From assembly GCA_031283395.1 (NCBI GenBank), contig JAITBV010000107.1:1-10952 (forward strand): a stretch of 10,952 bases of DNA. The letters run 5' to 3'. This document shows, in pieces, positions 1-8,176 of the stretch; position 1 is the first letter of the stretch, and every line of letters begins with the position of its first letter. The notes under the pieces were generated by a model that had not been told where the DNA came from, did no database searches, and worked only from the letters and a program-made list of their open reading frames with translations. The stretch is from Candidatus Adiutrix sp. Lineage in GTDB: Bacteria; Desulfobacterota; Desulfarculia; Adiutricales; Adiutricaceae. The position numbers and the translations under genes are program-made.

Positions 1-465
1 CTGGGTAAGAAGGGCGCCCGGCTGCTCGTCGAAAAATGCGGCCGGGTAGGCCATGCGCAGAATGCGGCCGTCCGGCAGGGCCTCGGCATAGTAGATCATG
101 GGGGCCCCGGTCGTCCGGCTGCCGCGCCGGATAAGGGTGGGCACACCCAATAGAGCGTTCCTTATTTCCTCGCGGTCCTTGTGCGATTCGGTTATATCCC
201 GGGCCTCCGAATCAAAGATGACCTTTCCCTCCCGGTCCACCAGCGTCACCCGGAACCCCATTCTTTCAGCAAACCGCGTAAAATCCGCCCCCCAGCCCCT
301 GTTCTCCAGGAGGAGCGAAACGAAGAACCATTGGTTCTTCATCATCCTCTCTATTTTGGCCTCGCCCAGTTCCAGGTTCTTCTGCTGGATCAGGGCCAGG
401 GTGAAAACCAGAACGACGGCGGCCGGCAGGAAGACGAGGGCGAACATATTGGATCTGGATATCAT
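1..465 (-). CDS. phoR: PhoR-type sensor histidine kinase, N-terminal part (truncated by window edge)
   Basis: The first 155 codons of a membrane sensor kinase; the gene runs off the left edge, so dimerisation/His-box and ATPase domains are not seen. The ATG start overlaps the TGA stop of the upstream response regulator by 4 bases (ATGA). A second in-frame Met at residue 7 (447..445) is possible, but neither has a strong Shine-Dalgarno. Residues 7-26 form one hydrophobic transmembrane helix. Residues 27-155 look like an extracytoplasmic sensor region: the stretch LVDREGKVIFDSE at 75-87, followed by HKDREEI and a conserved AL.G and YYAEAL, is the pattern of the PAS-like/Cache-like domain found in PhoR- and WalK-type kinases. 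Position directly after a PhoB-like regulator in a pst-phoU cluster supports the phosphate-starvation sensor PhoR. By family knowledge it would phosphorylate the regulator when phosphate is low, under PhoU/Pst control. Specific ligand unknown. Confidence 0.85.
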   Translation of the reverse strand, partial: MISRSNMFALVFLPAAVVLVFTLALIQQKNLELGEAKIERMMKNQWFFVSLLLENRGWGADFTRFAERMGFRVTLVDREGKVIFDSEARDITESHKDREEIRNALLGVPTLIRRGSRTTGAPMIYYAEALPDGRILRMAYPAAFFDEQPGALLTQ

Positions 466-1145
466 GATTTGGACCGGCCTCCGTCCCAGAGATAGCCCAC
501 CTTGGGCAGGGTCTTGATATGGCCGCCCTTATCGCCAAGTTTTTTCCTCAGGACCGCCACGTGGGCGTCCACCGTCCTGGTGACTAGGTCCGAATCATAG
601 CCCCAGACCAGGTTCAAAAGCTGGTTCCGGGTGAAGATGCGATCCGGCTTTTTCAGGAAAAGGGACAAAAGCTCGAACTCCTTCTGGGTCAGGTGGAGCT
701 GTTCGTCTCCGTTATGGGCCTTATGGGTGTTCAGGTCTATGGTTATTCCGCCGCCTTCGAGTACTTCGCCCCGGGGTTCTCCCGCCCCGCCCCGGCGGGT
801 CACGGCTTTGATCTTGGCTTCGACCAGCTTGAGGCTGAAGGGCTTGGGCACATAGTCGTCGGCGCCCCGCTCCAGGGCCTTTATGATATCCGCCTCGGAG
901 TTGCGGGCGGAGATGACGATGACCGGGGTGGCCTGGTCCCGCTGGCGCAGGATCTCCAGGAATTGCAGGCCCTGGAGGCCGGGCAGCATGATATCCAGGA
1001 GGATAAGTTCCGGCGGGCAGTCTTCCAGCGCTATCAGGGCGTCGTTGGCGTTGCCGAAGGAATTGACGATGAAGCCCGCGCGGCGGAGGCTGTATTCGAG
1101 CACCTCACGCAGGGCTTCCTCATCCTCAATAATCATTATCCGCAT
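462..1145 (-). CDS. phoB: PhoB-type OmpR-family response regulator
   Basis: A 227-residue DNA-binding response regulator, close to the usual PhoB length. The receiver domain (about 1-120) has the acidic pair E7/D8, phospho-acceptor D51 in LLLDIMLPG, the switch Ser79 and Lys101 in the VPKPF motif. The C-terminal winged-helix domain (about 125-223) has LTQKEFELL, TRNQLL, the recognition-helix stretch TRTVDAHVAVLRKKLG and a wing strand IKTLPKVGYLW. I chose the ATG at 1145 because the receiver fold begins right there and a purine-rich AAGGACAGGG lies just upstream; an open frame extends 14 codons further but adds nothing conserved. It starts inside the 3' end of phoU (20-base overlap) and its stop overlaps the sensor kinase start. 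Context next to pst and phoU argues for PhoB (phosphate regulon activator). Sequence alone cannot separate PhoB from close OmpR relatives, so the name rests partly on context. Confidence 0.9.
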   Translation of the reverse strand: MRIMIIEDEEALREVLEYSLRRAGFIVNSFGNANDALIALEDCPPELILLDIMLPGLQGLQFLEILRQRDQATPVIVISARNSEADIIKALERGADDYVPKPFSLKLVEAKIKAVTRRGGAGEPRGEVLEGGGITIDLNTHKAHNGDEQLHLTQKEFELLSLFLKKPDRIFTRNQLLNLVWGYDSDLVTRTVDAHVAVLRKKLGDKGGHIKTLPKVGYLWDGGRSKS

Positions 1146-1803
1146 CGGAATCCCTGTCCTTGAGCCGCAGGATGGAACCGTCAACAATGTAGGGGATCAG
1201 CATCGCGATGCTCTTGGCGTGGTCCGCTATGCGCTCGAGGCGCCGGATGACGTTTATAAGGGCCACGGCGGCGCCTATATTGTTGTTCCCCAAGGCGATT
1301 ATGTCCACCAGCTTCTGGTTGAGGCCGCGCTGGTATTCGCCGACGACCAGGTCTCTTTCCGCCAGGTCATAATATTTCTGGACATCGGACTTGAAGAAGG
1401 CTTCGACGGCCTCGGTCAACATACCGTCGACCAGATCGGTCAGTCTGACAAAATCCGGCAACTGGGCCAGGATGGGGACGCAGTAATGTTCATGGACCTG
1501 CCGCCCTATGGATTTGCTATGGTCGGCGACGCGCTCAAGGTCGCCCGTCATGCGGGAAACCGCCACCGCATAGCGCAGCTCAAAGGCCTTGGGCGCATGG
1601 AGAGCCAGAAAGCGCAGGCATTTTTCCTCCAGTTCCACTTCCAGCTCGTCGACCTGAACATCCCGGCTGACAACTTCCTCGGCCAGCTTCTGGTCATTGG
1701 TCTTAAGGGCCAGGATCCCTTCCCGGCACATGCCGGTCACCAACTCGCACATGGCGGCCACCCGGATTCTTATATTGTTGATTTCCCGTTCCGTGGTCGG
1801 CAA
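1126..1803 (-). CDS. phoU: Phosphate uptake regulator PhoU
   Basis: A 225-residue PhoU, the usual length for the family, built of two repeated three-helix PhoU domains. Each repeat carries the conserved metal-binding helix: DLERVADH at 88-95 and LERIADH at 189-195. PhoU sits in the cytoplasm and links the Pst transporter to the PhoR kinase; it holds the kinase off when phosphate is plentiful and limits excess uptake. The start is a TTG at 1803..1801, preceded by GGAGG with a 6-base gap; this is by far the best ribosome site nearby, and the resulting N-terminus (TEREINNIR...MCELV) aligns with where PhoU proteins normally begin. The gene follows pstB after 43 bases, the largest gap in the cluster, and overlaps the response regulator by 20 bases. 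The acidic tail (DRDSDADND) is not conserved in the family as far as I know. Confidence 0.95.
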   Translation of the reverse strand: MPTTEREINNIRIRVAAMCELVTGMCREGILALKTNDQKLAEEVVSRDVQVDELEVELEEKCLRFLALHAPKAFELRYAVAVSRMTGDLERVADHSKSIGRQVHEHYCVPILAQLPDFVRLTDLVDGMLTEAVEAFFKSDVQKYYDLAERDLVVGEYQRGLNQKLVDIIALGNNNIGAAVALINVIRRLERIADHAKSIAMLIPYIVDGSILRLKDRDSDADNDY

Positions 1804-1809
1804 ATTCCA

Positions 1810-1814
1810 CCTCC
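1810..1814 (-). promoter_or_regulatory. Strong ribosome binding site deciding the TTG start of phoU
   Basis: GGAGG on the minus strand, 6 bases before the TTG at 1803. No ATG or GTG with comparable spacing is in frame nearby, so this site fixes phoU translation on a TTG codon. A strong site with a weak start codon suggests phoU is translated independently of pstB rather than by overlap coupling. Confidence 0.75.
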
Positions 1815-1846
1815 GGCTGTTAGTATTATTGATCCGCCGTCCGCTC

Positions 1847-2602
1847 TCAGCCGAACCGGCCGGTGACGTATTCTTCGGTCATCTTGTGGCGGGGCCGGGT
1901 GAAGATGGTGTCCGTGTCGCCGTATTCCACCAATTGGCCGAGATACATAAGAGCCGTGTAGTCCGAAATGCGGGCGGCCTGTTGCATATTGTGGGTCACC
2001 GCGACTATGGTCAGATCCTTTTTCAGCTCGATTATCAGGTCCTCTATCTTCTGGGTGGAAATGGGGTCTAAAGCGCTGGTGGCCTCATCGAACAGGATCA
2101 CCTCCGGCTCCACGGCCAGGGTCCGGGCTATGACCAACCGCTGCTGCTGTCCCCCGGAAAGTCCGGCCGCGTTGTCCTTAAGGCGGTCCTTGACCTCGTC
2201 CCAGAGGGCGGCCTCGCGGAGGGCCTTTTCCACTCTTTCCTTGAGAATATTGATGTTTCTTATTTTTTTCAAGCGCAGGCCATAGGCTATATTTTCGAAG
2301 ATGCTCATGGGAAAGGGAGTGGGCCGCTGAAAGACCATCCCCAGTGAACCGCGCAACCGGATCAGGTCGACCGACTTGTCCAGAATGTTGCGCTCGTTCA
2401 TGACTATCTCCCCCTCGTAGCGGTTGTTGGGGTAGAGATCGTGCATCCGGTTGAAGCAGCGCAGAAGGGTGGTCTTGCCGCAGCCGGAGGGGCCGATGAG
2501 CGCGGTGATGGCGTTTTTCTTTATCGGCAGATCAACACCGCATAAAGCCTGGTTCCGGCCGTAGAAAAAACTAAGGCCGCTGACCTTGATCAGATCATCC
2601 AT
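1847..2602 (-). CDS. pstB: Phosphate ABC transporter ATP-binding protein PstB
   Basis: A 251-residue ATPase, normal PstB length, that powers phosphate import through the PstC-PstA channel from the cytoplasmic face. Visible motifs in order: Walker A GPSGCGKT at 37-44, the PstB-typical Q-loop region [13 protein letters not shown] at 89-101 (Gln92), ABC signature LSGGQ at 148-152, Walker B VILFDE at 168-173, D-loop SALDPIST at 176-183 and switch His204. The [10 protein letters not shown] segment and the ALDPIST stretch are diagnostic of PstB rather than a general ABC ATPase. One small deviation: the residue after Walker B is Ala174 (DEATSALD) where PstB usually has Pro or similar; many active ABC ATPases have Ala here, so activity is expected. 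The ATG lies 6 bases after the pstA stop, with AAAGG about 10 bases upstream. Confidence 0.97.
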   Translation of the reverse strand: MDDLIKVSGLSFFYGRNQALCGVDLPIKKNAITALIGPSGCGKTTLLRCFNRMHDLYPNNRYEGEIVMNERNILDKSVDLIRLRGSLGMVFQRPTPFPMSIFENIAYGLRLKKIRNINILKERVEKALREAALWDEVKDRLKDNAAGLSGGQQQRLVIARTLAVEPEVILFDEATSALDPISTQKIEDLIIELKKDLTIVAVTHNMQQAARISDYTALMYLGQLVEYGDTDTIFTRPRHKMTEEYVTGRFG

Positions 2603-2608
2603 GGCGGT

Positions 2609-3454
2609 TCAACCTTTCACCCTGAGTTTGATTATTATGCGCCCCAGAATATTCAGAAACAGGACGAAGCAGGTCACCACGAAGGCCGCGGCCCAGGCCA
2701 TGGCGATCCAGTTTTCATAGGGCGAGGCCGCGTATTGGTAAATGCTCACAGTCAGCGAAGGCACCGGAGCGGACATGGACAGGCGGAAAAAATTGCTGTT
2801 GAAGGAGGTGAACAGCAAAGGCGCCGTCTCCCCGGCGATGCGGGCCACGGCCAGAAGGATGCCGGTGAAGATGCCACCGGCGGCCGAACGGTAGACCACG
2901 CTGAAAATGACCTTGTGGTACGGGGCGCCCAGGGCGAAGGCCGCTTCCCGGAGGGTCCAGGGCACCAGGTTCATCATATCCTCCGTGGTCCTTATGACTA
3001 TGGGCACCATGATAATGGCCAGGGCCGTCGCCCCGGCCCAGCCGTTGAAGTTGCCGTAAGGCTTGACCAGGACCGCGTAAACGAAGGAGCCGATGACTAT
3101 GGAGGGTATGCTGATGGCCATGTCGCTGAGAACGGAGATGATCCGGCTGATCTTCAGGTGGCGGCCGTATTCGGCCAAAAAAGTCCCGCCCAGTATCCCC
3201 AGGGGTACCCCGAAGATGAGGGCGGTCAGGGTTAAGAGACCCTGGCCCAGGAAGGCGTTTTTCAGGCCTCCGGCCCCCTTAAGGGTAGGCGGTGCCGGGT
3301 TTTCGGTGAACAGGCGCCAATTGATGGAATCCAAGCCGTTTCTCAGCACGTCGAAGAGTATTATGAACAACAGCGAAAGGCCCAGGGCGGCGCATAAAAC
3401 CGAGATGGTCAGGGCGACGATGTTTTTCAGCTTGCGGCGCCTGAGATCGGTCAT
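2609..3454 (-). CDS. pstA: Phosphate ABC transporter permease PstA
   Basis: A 281-residue inner-membrane permease with six predicted membrane helices (roughly 13-35, 71-94, 107-130, 139-155, 193-215, 251-275), the normal PstA layout and size. Family marks include GGLKNAFLG at 62-70, IPSIVIG at 116-122, the cytoplasmic EAA coupling loop around TLREAAFALGAP at 167-178 that docks on PstB, and ARIAGETAPLLFT at 204-216. It pairs with PstC to form the phosphate channel. The ATG overlaps the pstC stop by 4 bases (ATGA), so translation is coupled and keeps the two permease halves balanced; an AGGGAAGG stretch just upstream serves as ribosome site. PstA and PstC are told apart by IAGETAPL here against GRALGETMAV in the other gene. 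Confidence 0.96.
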   Translation of the reverse strand: MTDLRRRKLKNIVALTISVLCAALGLSLLFIILFDVLRNGLDSINWRLFTENPAPPTLKGAGGLKNAFLGQGLLTLTALIFGVPLGILGGTFLAEYGRHLKISRIISVLSDMAISIPSIVIGSFVYAVLVKPYGNFNGWAGATALAIIMVPIVIRTTEDMMNLVPWTLREAAFALGAPYHKVIFSVVYRSAAGGIFTGILLAVARIAGETAPLLFTSFNSNFFRLSMSAPVPSLTVSIYQYAASPYENWIAMAWAAAFVVTCFVLFLNILGRIIIKLRVKG

Positions 3455-4353
3455 GCCTTCCCTCTCAGGATATACTTGGCCAGGGCCAGGACCAGGAAAT
3501 TGGCCAGAAAGAGGACCAGCGCCAGGGCGAAAATGGAGGACATCTGCAGCCCCGCAGCCTCGTTGAACTCGTTGGCCATGACCGAGGTTATGGTGTTGTA
3601 GGGGGAAAAGATGGAATCAAGCGTTCCGTGGCGGTTGCCGACCACATAGGCCACGGCCATGGTTTCACCCAGGGCCCGGCCCATGGCGATGATCACCCCC
3701 CCGGCTATGGGCATTTTGCAGTAGGGCATGACGACTTCCCAGACTGTCTCCCATTTCGTGGAACCCAGGCCGTAGGACGATTCCTTCAGAATGGCCGGCA
3801 CCTGCTGGAAGGCGTCGCGGGTGATGCTGGTGATGAAAGGCATGATCATGACCGCCAGGATCAGGGCGGCGGTGAACAGGTTGGCGCCGCCGGCGTATCT
3901 GGTCTGGAAGAAAAACCCCAAAAGGGGCAGGCGACCCAGACTGGCTCCGACCAGGGGCTGAAACCAGGTTTCCAGAAAAGGGGCGAAAACAAAGAGGCCC
4001 CACATGCCGTAAATGATGCTGGGAATGGCGGCCAGGAGCTCTATGGCCATGCCGATGCCCCCTTTCAGCTTATGGGGACAAAGCTCGGTGAGGAAAATGG
4101 CCGTGCCCAGGGAGATGGGGACGGCCGCGGCCAGGGCGATCAGGGTGCTGACGATGGTCCCGATCAGGGGCCGGAGCGCCCCGTATATCTCCCGGGAGTA
4201 ATTCCAGTCGGCGGTGACGATGAACTTGAAAAAACCGAAATGCCGGAAGGTCGGCAGGGATTCCGACAACAGGGTCACGAACATGCCGGCGATGGTCAGG
4301 ACCAGACTGATGGAGGCCGCGAAAGTCACGGCTTTGAACAGGCGGTTCAACAA
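3451..4353 (-). CDS. pstC: Phosphate ABC transporter permease PstC
   Basis: A 300-residue permease with six predicted membrane helices (about 10-32, 62-90, 104-125, 157-176, 213-236, 271-295). PstC marks are AIPSIIYGMWG at 109-119, the EAA loop near KESSYGLGSTKWE at 190-202, and GRALGETMAV at 225-234. The start is a TTG: two tandem TTG codons occur at 4353 and 4350, with AAGGG about 10 bases upstream of the first; no ATG or GTG gives a full first helix. It lies 5 bases after the ppx TAG stop, so it is probably translated from the same message. In most pst clusters the phosphate-binding protein gene pstS is just upstream of pstC; here that place is taken by ppx. The protein forms the inner-membrane phosphate channel with PstA. 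Confidence 0.95.
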   Translation of the reverse strand: MLNRLFKAVTFAASISLVLTIAGMFVTLLSESLPTFRHFGFFKFIVTADWNYSREIYGALRPLIGTIVSTLIALAAAVPISLGTAIFLTELCPHKLKGGIGMAIELLAAIPSIIYGMWGLFVFAPFLETWFQPLVGASLGRLPLLGFFFQTRYAGGANLFTAALILAVMIMPFITSITRDAFQQVPAILKESSYGLGSTKWETVWEVVMPYCKMPIAGGVIIAMGRALGETMAVAYVVGNRHGTLDSIFSPYNTITSVMANEFNEAAGLQMSSIFALALVLFLANFLVLALAKYILRGKA

Positions 4354-4358
4354 AACGG

Positions 4359-5912
4359 CTACACCCTTGGCCCGACGGCCAGGCTGGATTCGAACAGGTT
4401 TTGAAAGGTCTTGACGTTCTTGTGGAGCGCTTCCATCTCGGGATCGAAATTTTGGCCCGGGCCGATGGGAAAAAGAAAAAATACCTGCCCCGGCTCAAAC
4501 CTGAAATCGATAGCCATCAAGCCCCCCTGCCGCCGGGAATCCAGGAGTTCGGCCAGGTGCAGAATAAAAGCCAGCTTCCGCCAGCGCGGAAGCTCCGGCC
4601 GGGGGTCGTCTTCATAGAGGCTGTGGGGCCAGACGTTTTTTTTACGCTTGCGGTGGCTTAAGGCCAGAAAGGCCAGGCAGTCCACTTCGTCCTCATCAAA
4701 GCCCAAAAGATCGGAATTCTTGATCAGGTAGTGGCTGTGGATATTATGATTCTGGTAAGACAGGAATTGGCCTATGTCGTGCAGCAGGGCGGCCAGGCGC
4801 AACAGCTCCCTGTCGCGGGGCGAGGCTTTCAAAAGGCCGTTTCGGACCAAGGCGTCAAAAATGGCCAGGGCCAGGGCCGCCACGGTCTCGGCGTGGCCCT
4901 CGTCATAGCGGCAGCGGCGCCCCAGCCGGCGGACGCTGTTCTCCCGAAGGCCCGCCCCCATATGGTCCGGGCCTTTGGCCCTGTCGGCTATGAGGTCAAA
5001 GAGCAACCCGTGCTTCAGGCCGTAGTCGACAGCCGTGACGGCCTTGATATTCATGGTTTTCAAGACCGCTTCCAGGACCGCGCCGCCGGCCAGGATGGTA
5101 TCGGCCTTCCGGGCCTCCAGGCCGTCCGCTTTTTTCCGTTCCCCCAGGGTCATGGGCCCCAGCCATTCGGCCAGTTCGGCCAGGGCCGAGGCCGGCAGGG
5201 GGGGATAGCCGCGGGCGCCGGCCGCGTGGCCATGCCGGCGGGCGTTGAGCCGGACCAGGTTTTCAATGGTCCCGGAACTGCCGTAACAGAAGGTGAGGTC
5301 GTATCCCTTGGCTTTCTCGGCAAAGTGGCGGGAATGACTGACCGCGTAATTGAACATTTGGCGGTAGGTCTTCCCGCTCACCCGCCCCTCGTGGGCCGTG
5401 AGGTTGAAGCGTTCGGCCAGGCGGGCCGCGCCCAGAGGCAGGGAATCAAGTTCATAGTGCCCGTGCCGGTCGCCGATGATGAGTTCCAGGCTCCCTCCCC
5501 CGATGTCGACCAAAAGGCCGGGGGCGTCCCGGAGATTGAGGTTGTGGGCCATCCCGGCGTAGACCAGGCGGGCCTCCTCCAGACCGGAAATGACCTTCAG
5601 CCTCAGGCCGGTCTTATGCTCGACCTGTTCCAGAAAATCCGAGCGGTTTTCCGCGTCGCGGGTGGCCGAAGTGGCCACGGCCCGGATCTCATCCACTTTA
5701 TGGGAATGAGCCGTCTTGACCATGGCCCGGAGCGCGTCTATGGTCCGGTCAATGGCCTCCTTCGTCAGGTGGCGGGAGGTGAAGGAACTTTCCCCCAGGC
5801 TCACCGGCTGCTTTTCCTGAAAGGCGACCATGGGGGAGCCGTCCTCCTCCACCTTCACTATGATCAGGCGCACCGAATTGGTGCCCAGGTCTATGAGCGC
5901 GGCTTTGGTCAT
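4359..5912 (-). CDS. ppx: Exopolyphosphatase (Ppx/GppA family)
   Basis: A 517-residue Ppx/GppA phosphatase, near the 513 residues of E. coli Ppx. The N-terminal ASKHA-type fold has phosphate-1 motif DLGTNSVRL at 8-16, the catalytic-glutamate segment SGLEEARLVY at 109-118, phosphate-2 motif DIGGGSLEL at 136-144, and GSSGT at 211-215. The C-terminal part is an HD-type domain with His340, His378-Asp379 (LLHDIG) and LLDSRR near 456-461. The family removes terminal phosphates from polyphosphate, and some members instead hydrolyse pppGpp (GppA). Adjacency to ppk favours exopolyphosphatase, but sequence alone does not rule out pppGpp activity. The ATG overlaps the ppk stop by 4 bases (ATGA), so synthesis and breakdown enzymes are translationally coupled. 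The pstC gene follows after 5 bases, tying polyphosphate turnover to phosphate import. Confidence 0.93.
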   Translation of the reverse strand: MTKAALIDLGTNSVRLIIVKVEEDGSPMVAFQEKQPVSLGESSFTSRHLTKEAIDRTIDALRAMVKTAHSHKVDEIRAVATSATRDAENRSDFLEQVEHKTGLRLKVISGLEEARLVYAGMAHNLNLRDAPGLLVDIGGGSLELIIGDRHGHYELDSLPLGAARLAERFNLTAHEGRVSGKTYRQMFNYAVSHSRHFAEKAKGYDLTFCYGSSGTIENLVRLNARRHGHAAGARGYPPLPASALAELAEWLGPMTLGERKKADGLEARKADTILAGGAVLEAVLKTMNIKAVTAVDYGLKHGLLFDLIADRAKGPDHMGAGLRENSVRRLGRRCRYDEGHAETVAALALAIFDALVRNGLLKASPRDRELLRLAALLHDIGQFLSYQNHNIHSHYLIKNSDLLGFDEDEVDCLAFLALSHRKRKKNVWPHSLYEDDPRPELPRWRKLAFILHLAELLDSRRQGGLMAIDFRFEPGQVFFLFPIGPGQNFDPEMEALHKNVKTFQNLFESSLAVGPRV

Positions 5913-8164
5913 GGCCTCAAATCTCCCTCTTCCCGGTCGCCGGGCCGCGAAAGCATCAGGTCTTGGGAATTCACGGCCGGGCCGCGGGGCTTGACCTTTT
6001 CATAGCCGCCGTCGGACAGGAGCCGGTAGGTCTTCTGGTTGTCGGCCAGATGGACCAACAGGATATCATTGAGAATGAAATTTTTCAATTTCCGGTCCAG
6101 GACCGGGGCCAGTATTTCAATGCGGCGGTCGAGGTTGCGCGGCATCATGTCGGCGCTGCCGATGAGCATTTCATCGTTATTGCGGAAATACAAAATACGG
6201 GAATGCTCCAGAAAACGGCCCACCAGGGAGGTGACCGTGATGTTCCGGCTCAAGCCCGGGACCCCGGGCCTCAGGCAGCAGACCCCGCGGACCTGGAGCA
6301 TCACCTTGACCCCGGCCTGGGAAGCCCGATAGAGGCTCTTTATGATCTCCGGGTCGGACAACTGGTTCAGCTTCCAGGCTATGAGCCCGCCGCCGCCAGA
6401 GGCCTGGGCCTCGATCTCCCTGTTTATGCGCTCGATCACCCCCCGCCGGGCCCCGGTGGGGCTGACCAGAAGGTGCTCGTATTTATCAAAGCGGGACAAG
6501 CCGGTCATGACGTTGAACAGCTTGACCGCATCCCGCCCCAGGGCCTGATCGGCTGTCAGAAGCCCCAGGTCGGTGTATATCTGGGCGGTGACCGGGTTGT
6601 AATTGCCGGTGCCCAGGTGGATATAGGTCGTAAGACCCTCATCCTCCTGGCGGATCACCAGGCACAGCTTGGCGTGGATCTTCATGCCCACCAGGCCGTA
6701 AACCACGTTTATGCCGGCCTCTTCCATGGCGTGGGCCCAGGTGATGTTGCGCATCTCGTCAAAGCGGGCTTTCAATTCCACCACCGCCGTGACCTGCTTG
6801 CCGGCCCGGCGGGCTTCTATCAGGCTGTTGACGAGAGTGGAATCGTCGCCGGTGCGGTATAAGGTCTGCTTGATGGCCTTGACCTTGGGGTCGGCGGCGG
6901 CCTCGGCGATGAATTCCGAAACCGGGCTGAAGCTGTCGTAGGGGTGATACAGGAAAAGGTCGTTCTTCTTCAGGAGCTTGAAGAAGCTTTTACTTTTTTT
7001 CAGGGCCAAGGGCCGACGGGGGGTCAGGGGCTTGAACCTGAGCCTGGGGAGGTCCAGATTGGCTATGCTCATCAGGTTGGAAGCCCCCAGGAGCATCTTG
7101 GAGGCGTAATGCTGATAATCCTCTATTTCAAAAAGGCCCTTTAAGGTTTCGGTCAGACGCTTGGACGGCTCGGCCGCGGTCTGCAGGCGGACCACCTCGC
7201 CGGAACGGCAGTGCTGGACATACTCGCGGACAGCGTGAAGCAGGTCGTCGGCTTCGTCCTCTTCTATTTCCAGGTCCGTGTTCCGGGTTATCCTGAACAA
7301 AAGGGATGATTTGACCGCATAACCAGGAAAGAGATCCGGCAGATGACGGCCTATGAGGATCTCCAGAGGCAGAAGCTTGACCCCGGCCCGGGAAAACCTG
7401 GGCCGCAGGGTCTGACTGATCAAACCGCCGCCCTCCAAAGGCAAAGATATGAAGCGGGGCAGATTGTCGGGCAGCTTCAGCCGGGCCAGATGAATCTTGC
7501 CCCCATCGGCCTGCAGTTCAATGAGAATGTTCAGGCTGCCGCTGGAAACCTGGGGCAGGGGCCGGCCCTTGTCCAAAGCCTGGGGCGTCAGGATGGGATA
7601 GACCTCTTTTTGAAAAAATTCCGTCAGTTCCTTTTTTTCCCTGGCGCTGAGATTCTGATAGGTTATCAGCTTGAGCCCCTGGGCGAACAATTCCGGCTTT
7701 ATTTTTTTGCGCCAGAGGTCGGCGGCGTCTTTCAAGTGCTCCCGGATGCGGCGGCGGATCTTGGCCAATTGCTCGGAAGCGCCGAGCCCGTCCTGGGAAA
7801 TCAGGCCCGCGCCCAGCTTGCGCTGGCGGGTCAGGCCGGCCACCCGGACCATGAAGAATTCATCAAGATTATTGAAGAAAATGGCCAAAAACTTCAGACG
7901 TTCCAAAAGCGGGTTGGCCTCATCTGCGGCCTCGGCCAAAACTTTACGGTTGAATTCCAGCCAGTTGAGTTCCCGGTTGAACAAAAGTTCCGCCGGGCCG
8001 GCCCTTTCCAGATCCAGATTCTCGGCGGCCTCCCCGGACGGACCGGCGCTATTTGCTGAATCAGCCATAACTTCCACGGCGAACGGAATAAGGGGTTTCC
8101 GCAACCTTCCTTTACGGGTGTTTTTAGCCTTGAATTCGGCTTCCGACTTGTATTTTACGGCCAT
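5909..8164 (-). CDS. ppk: Polyphosphate kinase (PPK1)
   Basis: A 751-residue PPK1, which reversibly makes polyphosphate from ATP. Domains in order: N-domain opening LFNRELNWLEFN at 61-72 and NNLDEFFMVRVAG at 98-110; head domain through HLPDLFPGY at 274-282; C1 domain with YHPYDSFSPV at 406-415 and the autophosphorylated His497 in KIHAKL; C2 domain with the second histidine His654 in LEHSR and GSADMMPRNLDRRIE at 669-683. All key residues are present. The first 60 residues are an extension relative to typical PPK1: a basic stretch, then a Ser/Ala/Glu-rich part. The ATG at 8164 has only a weak AAGAG 9 bases upstream; a second Met at residue 33 (8068) is an alternative, with GGAAG too close to be a good site. 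It leads the ppk-ppx-pst-phoU cluster; Pho-box-like repeats lie just upstream. Confidence 0.95.
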   Translation of the reverse strand: MAVKYKSEAEFKAKNTRKGRLRKPLIPFAVEVMADSANSAGPSGEAAENLDLERAGPAELLFNRELNWLEFNRKVLAEAADEANPLLERLKFLAIFFNNLDEFFMVRVAGLTRQRKLGAGLISQDGLGASEQLAKIRRRIREHLKDAADLWRKKIKPELFAQGLKLITYQNLSAREKKELTEFFQKEVYPILTPQALDKGRPLPQVSSGSLNILIELQADGGKIHLARLKLPDNLPRFISLPLEGGGLISQTLRPRFSRAGVKLLPLEILIGRHLPDLFPGYAVKSSLLFRITRNTDLEIEEDEADDLLHAVREYVQHCRSGEVVRLQTAAEPSKRLTETLKGLFEIEDYQHYASKMLLGASNLMSIANLDLPRLRFKPLTPRRPLALKKSKSFFKLLKKNDLFLYHPYDSFSPVSEFIAEAAADPKVKAIKQTLYRTGDDSTLVNSLIEARRAGKQVTAVVELKARFDEMRNITWAHAMEEAGINVVYGLVGMKIHAKLCLVIRQEDEGLTTYIHLGTGNYNPVTAQIYTDLGLLTADQALGRDAVKLFNVMTGLSRFDKYEHLLVSPTGARRGVIERINREIEAQASGGGGLIAWKLNQLSDPEIIKSLYRASQAGVKVMLQVRGVCCLRPGVPGLSRNITVTSLVGRFLEHSRILYFRNNDEMLIGSADMMPRNLDRRIEILAPVLDRKLKNFILNDILLVHLADNQKTYRLLSDGGYEKVKPRGPAVNSQDLMLSRPGDREEGDLRP

Positions 8165-8176
8165 GGTATTATGCTC

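Noticed and set aside
883..1866. Plus-strand open frame of about 327 codons opposite phoU and the response regulator
   Set aside because: It spans two well-supported genes on the other strand and shows no recognisable motif or ribosome site.
2079..2090. DEATSALD in PstB instead of the more usual proline after Walker B, as a sign of an inactive ATPase
   Set aside because: The catalytic Glu, signature motif and switch His are intact, and Ala at this place is common in active ABC ATPases.
4731..6005. Long plus-strand open frame (about 424 codons) opposite ppx
   Set aside because: It lies antisense to a clear Ppx/GppA gene; its translation is Gly/Gln-rich with no domain and is the usual shadow of a GC-rich coding strand.
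5963..6862. Plus-strand open frame of about 299 codons opposite ppk
   Set aside because: Antisense to the conserved catalytic part of PPK1; composition is that of a frame shadow.
8168..8173. CATAAT on the minus strand as a -10 element for ppk
   Set aside because: It ends 3 bases before the ATG at 8164, so the transcript would start inside the start codon, and there is no suitable -35 17 bases upstream.
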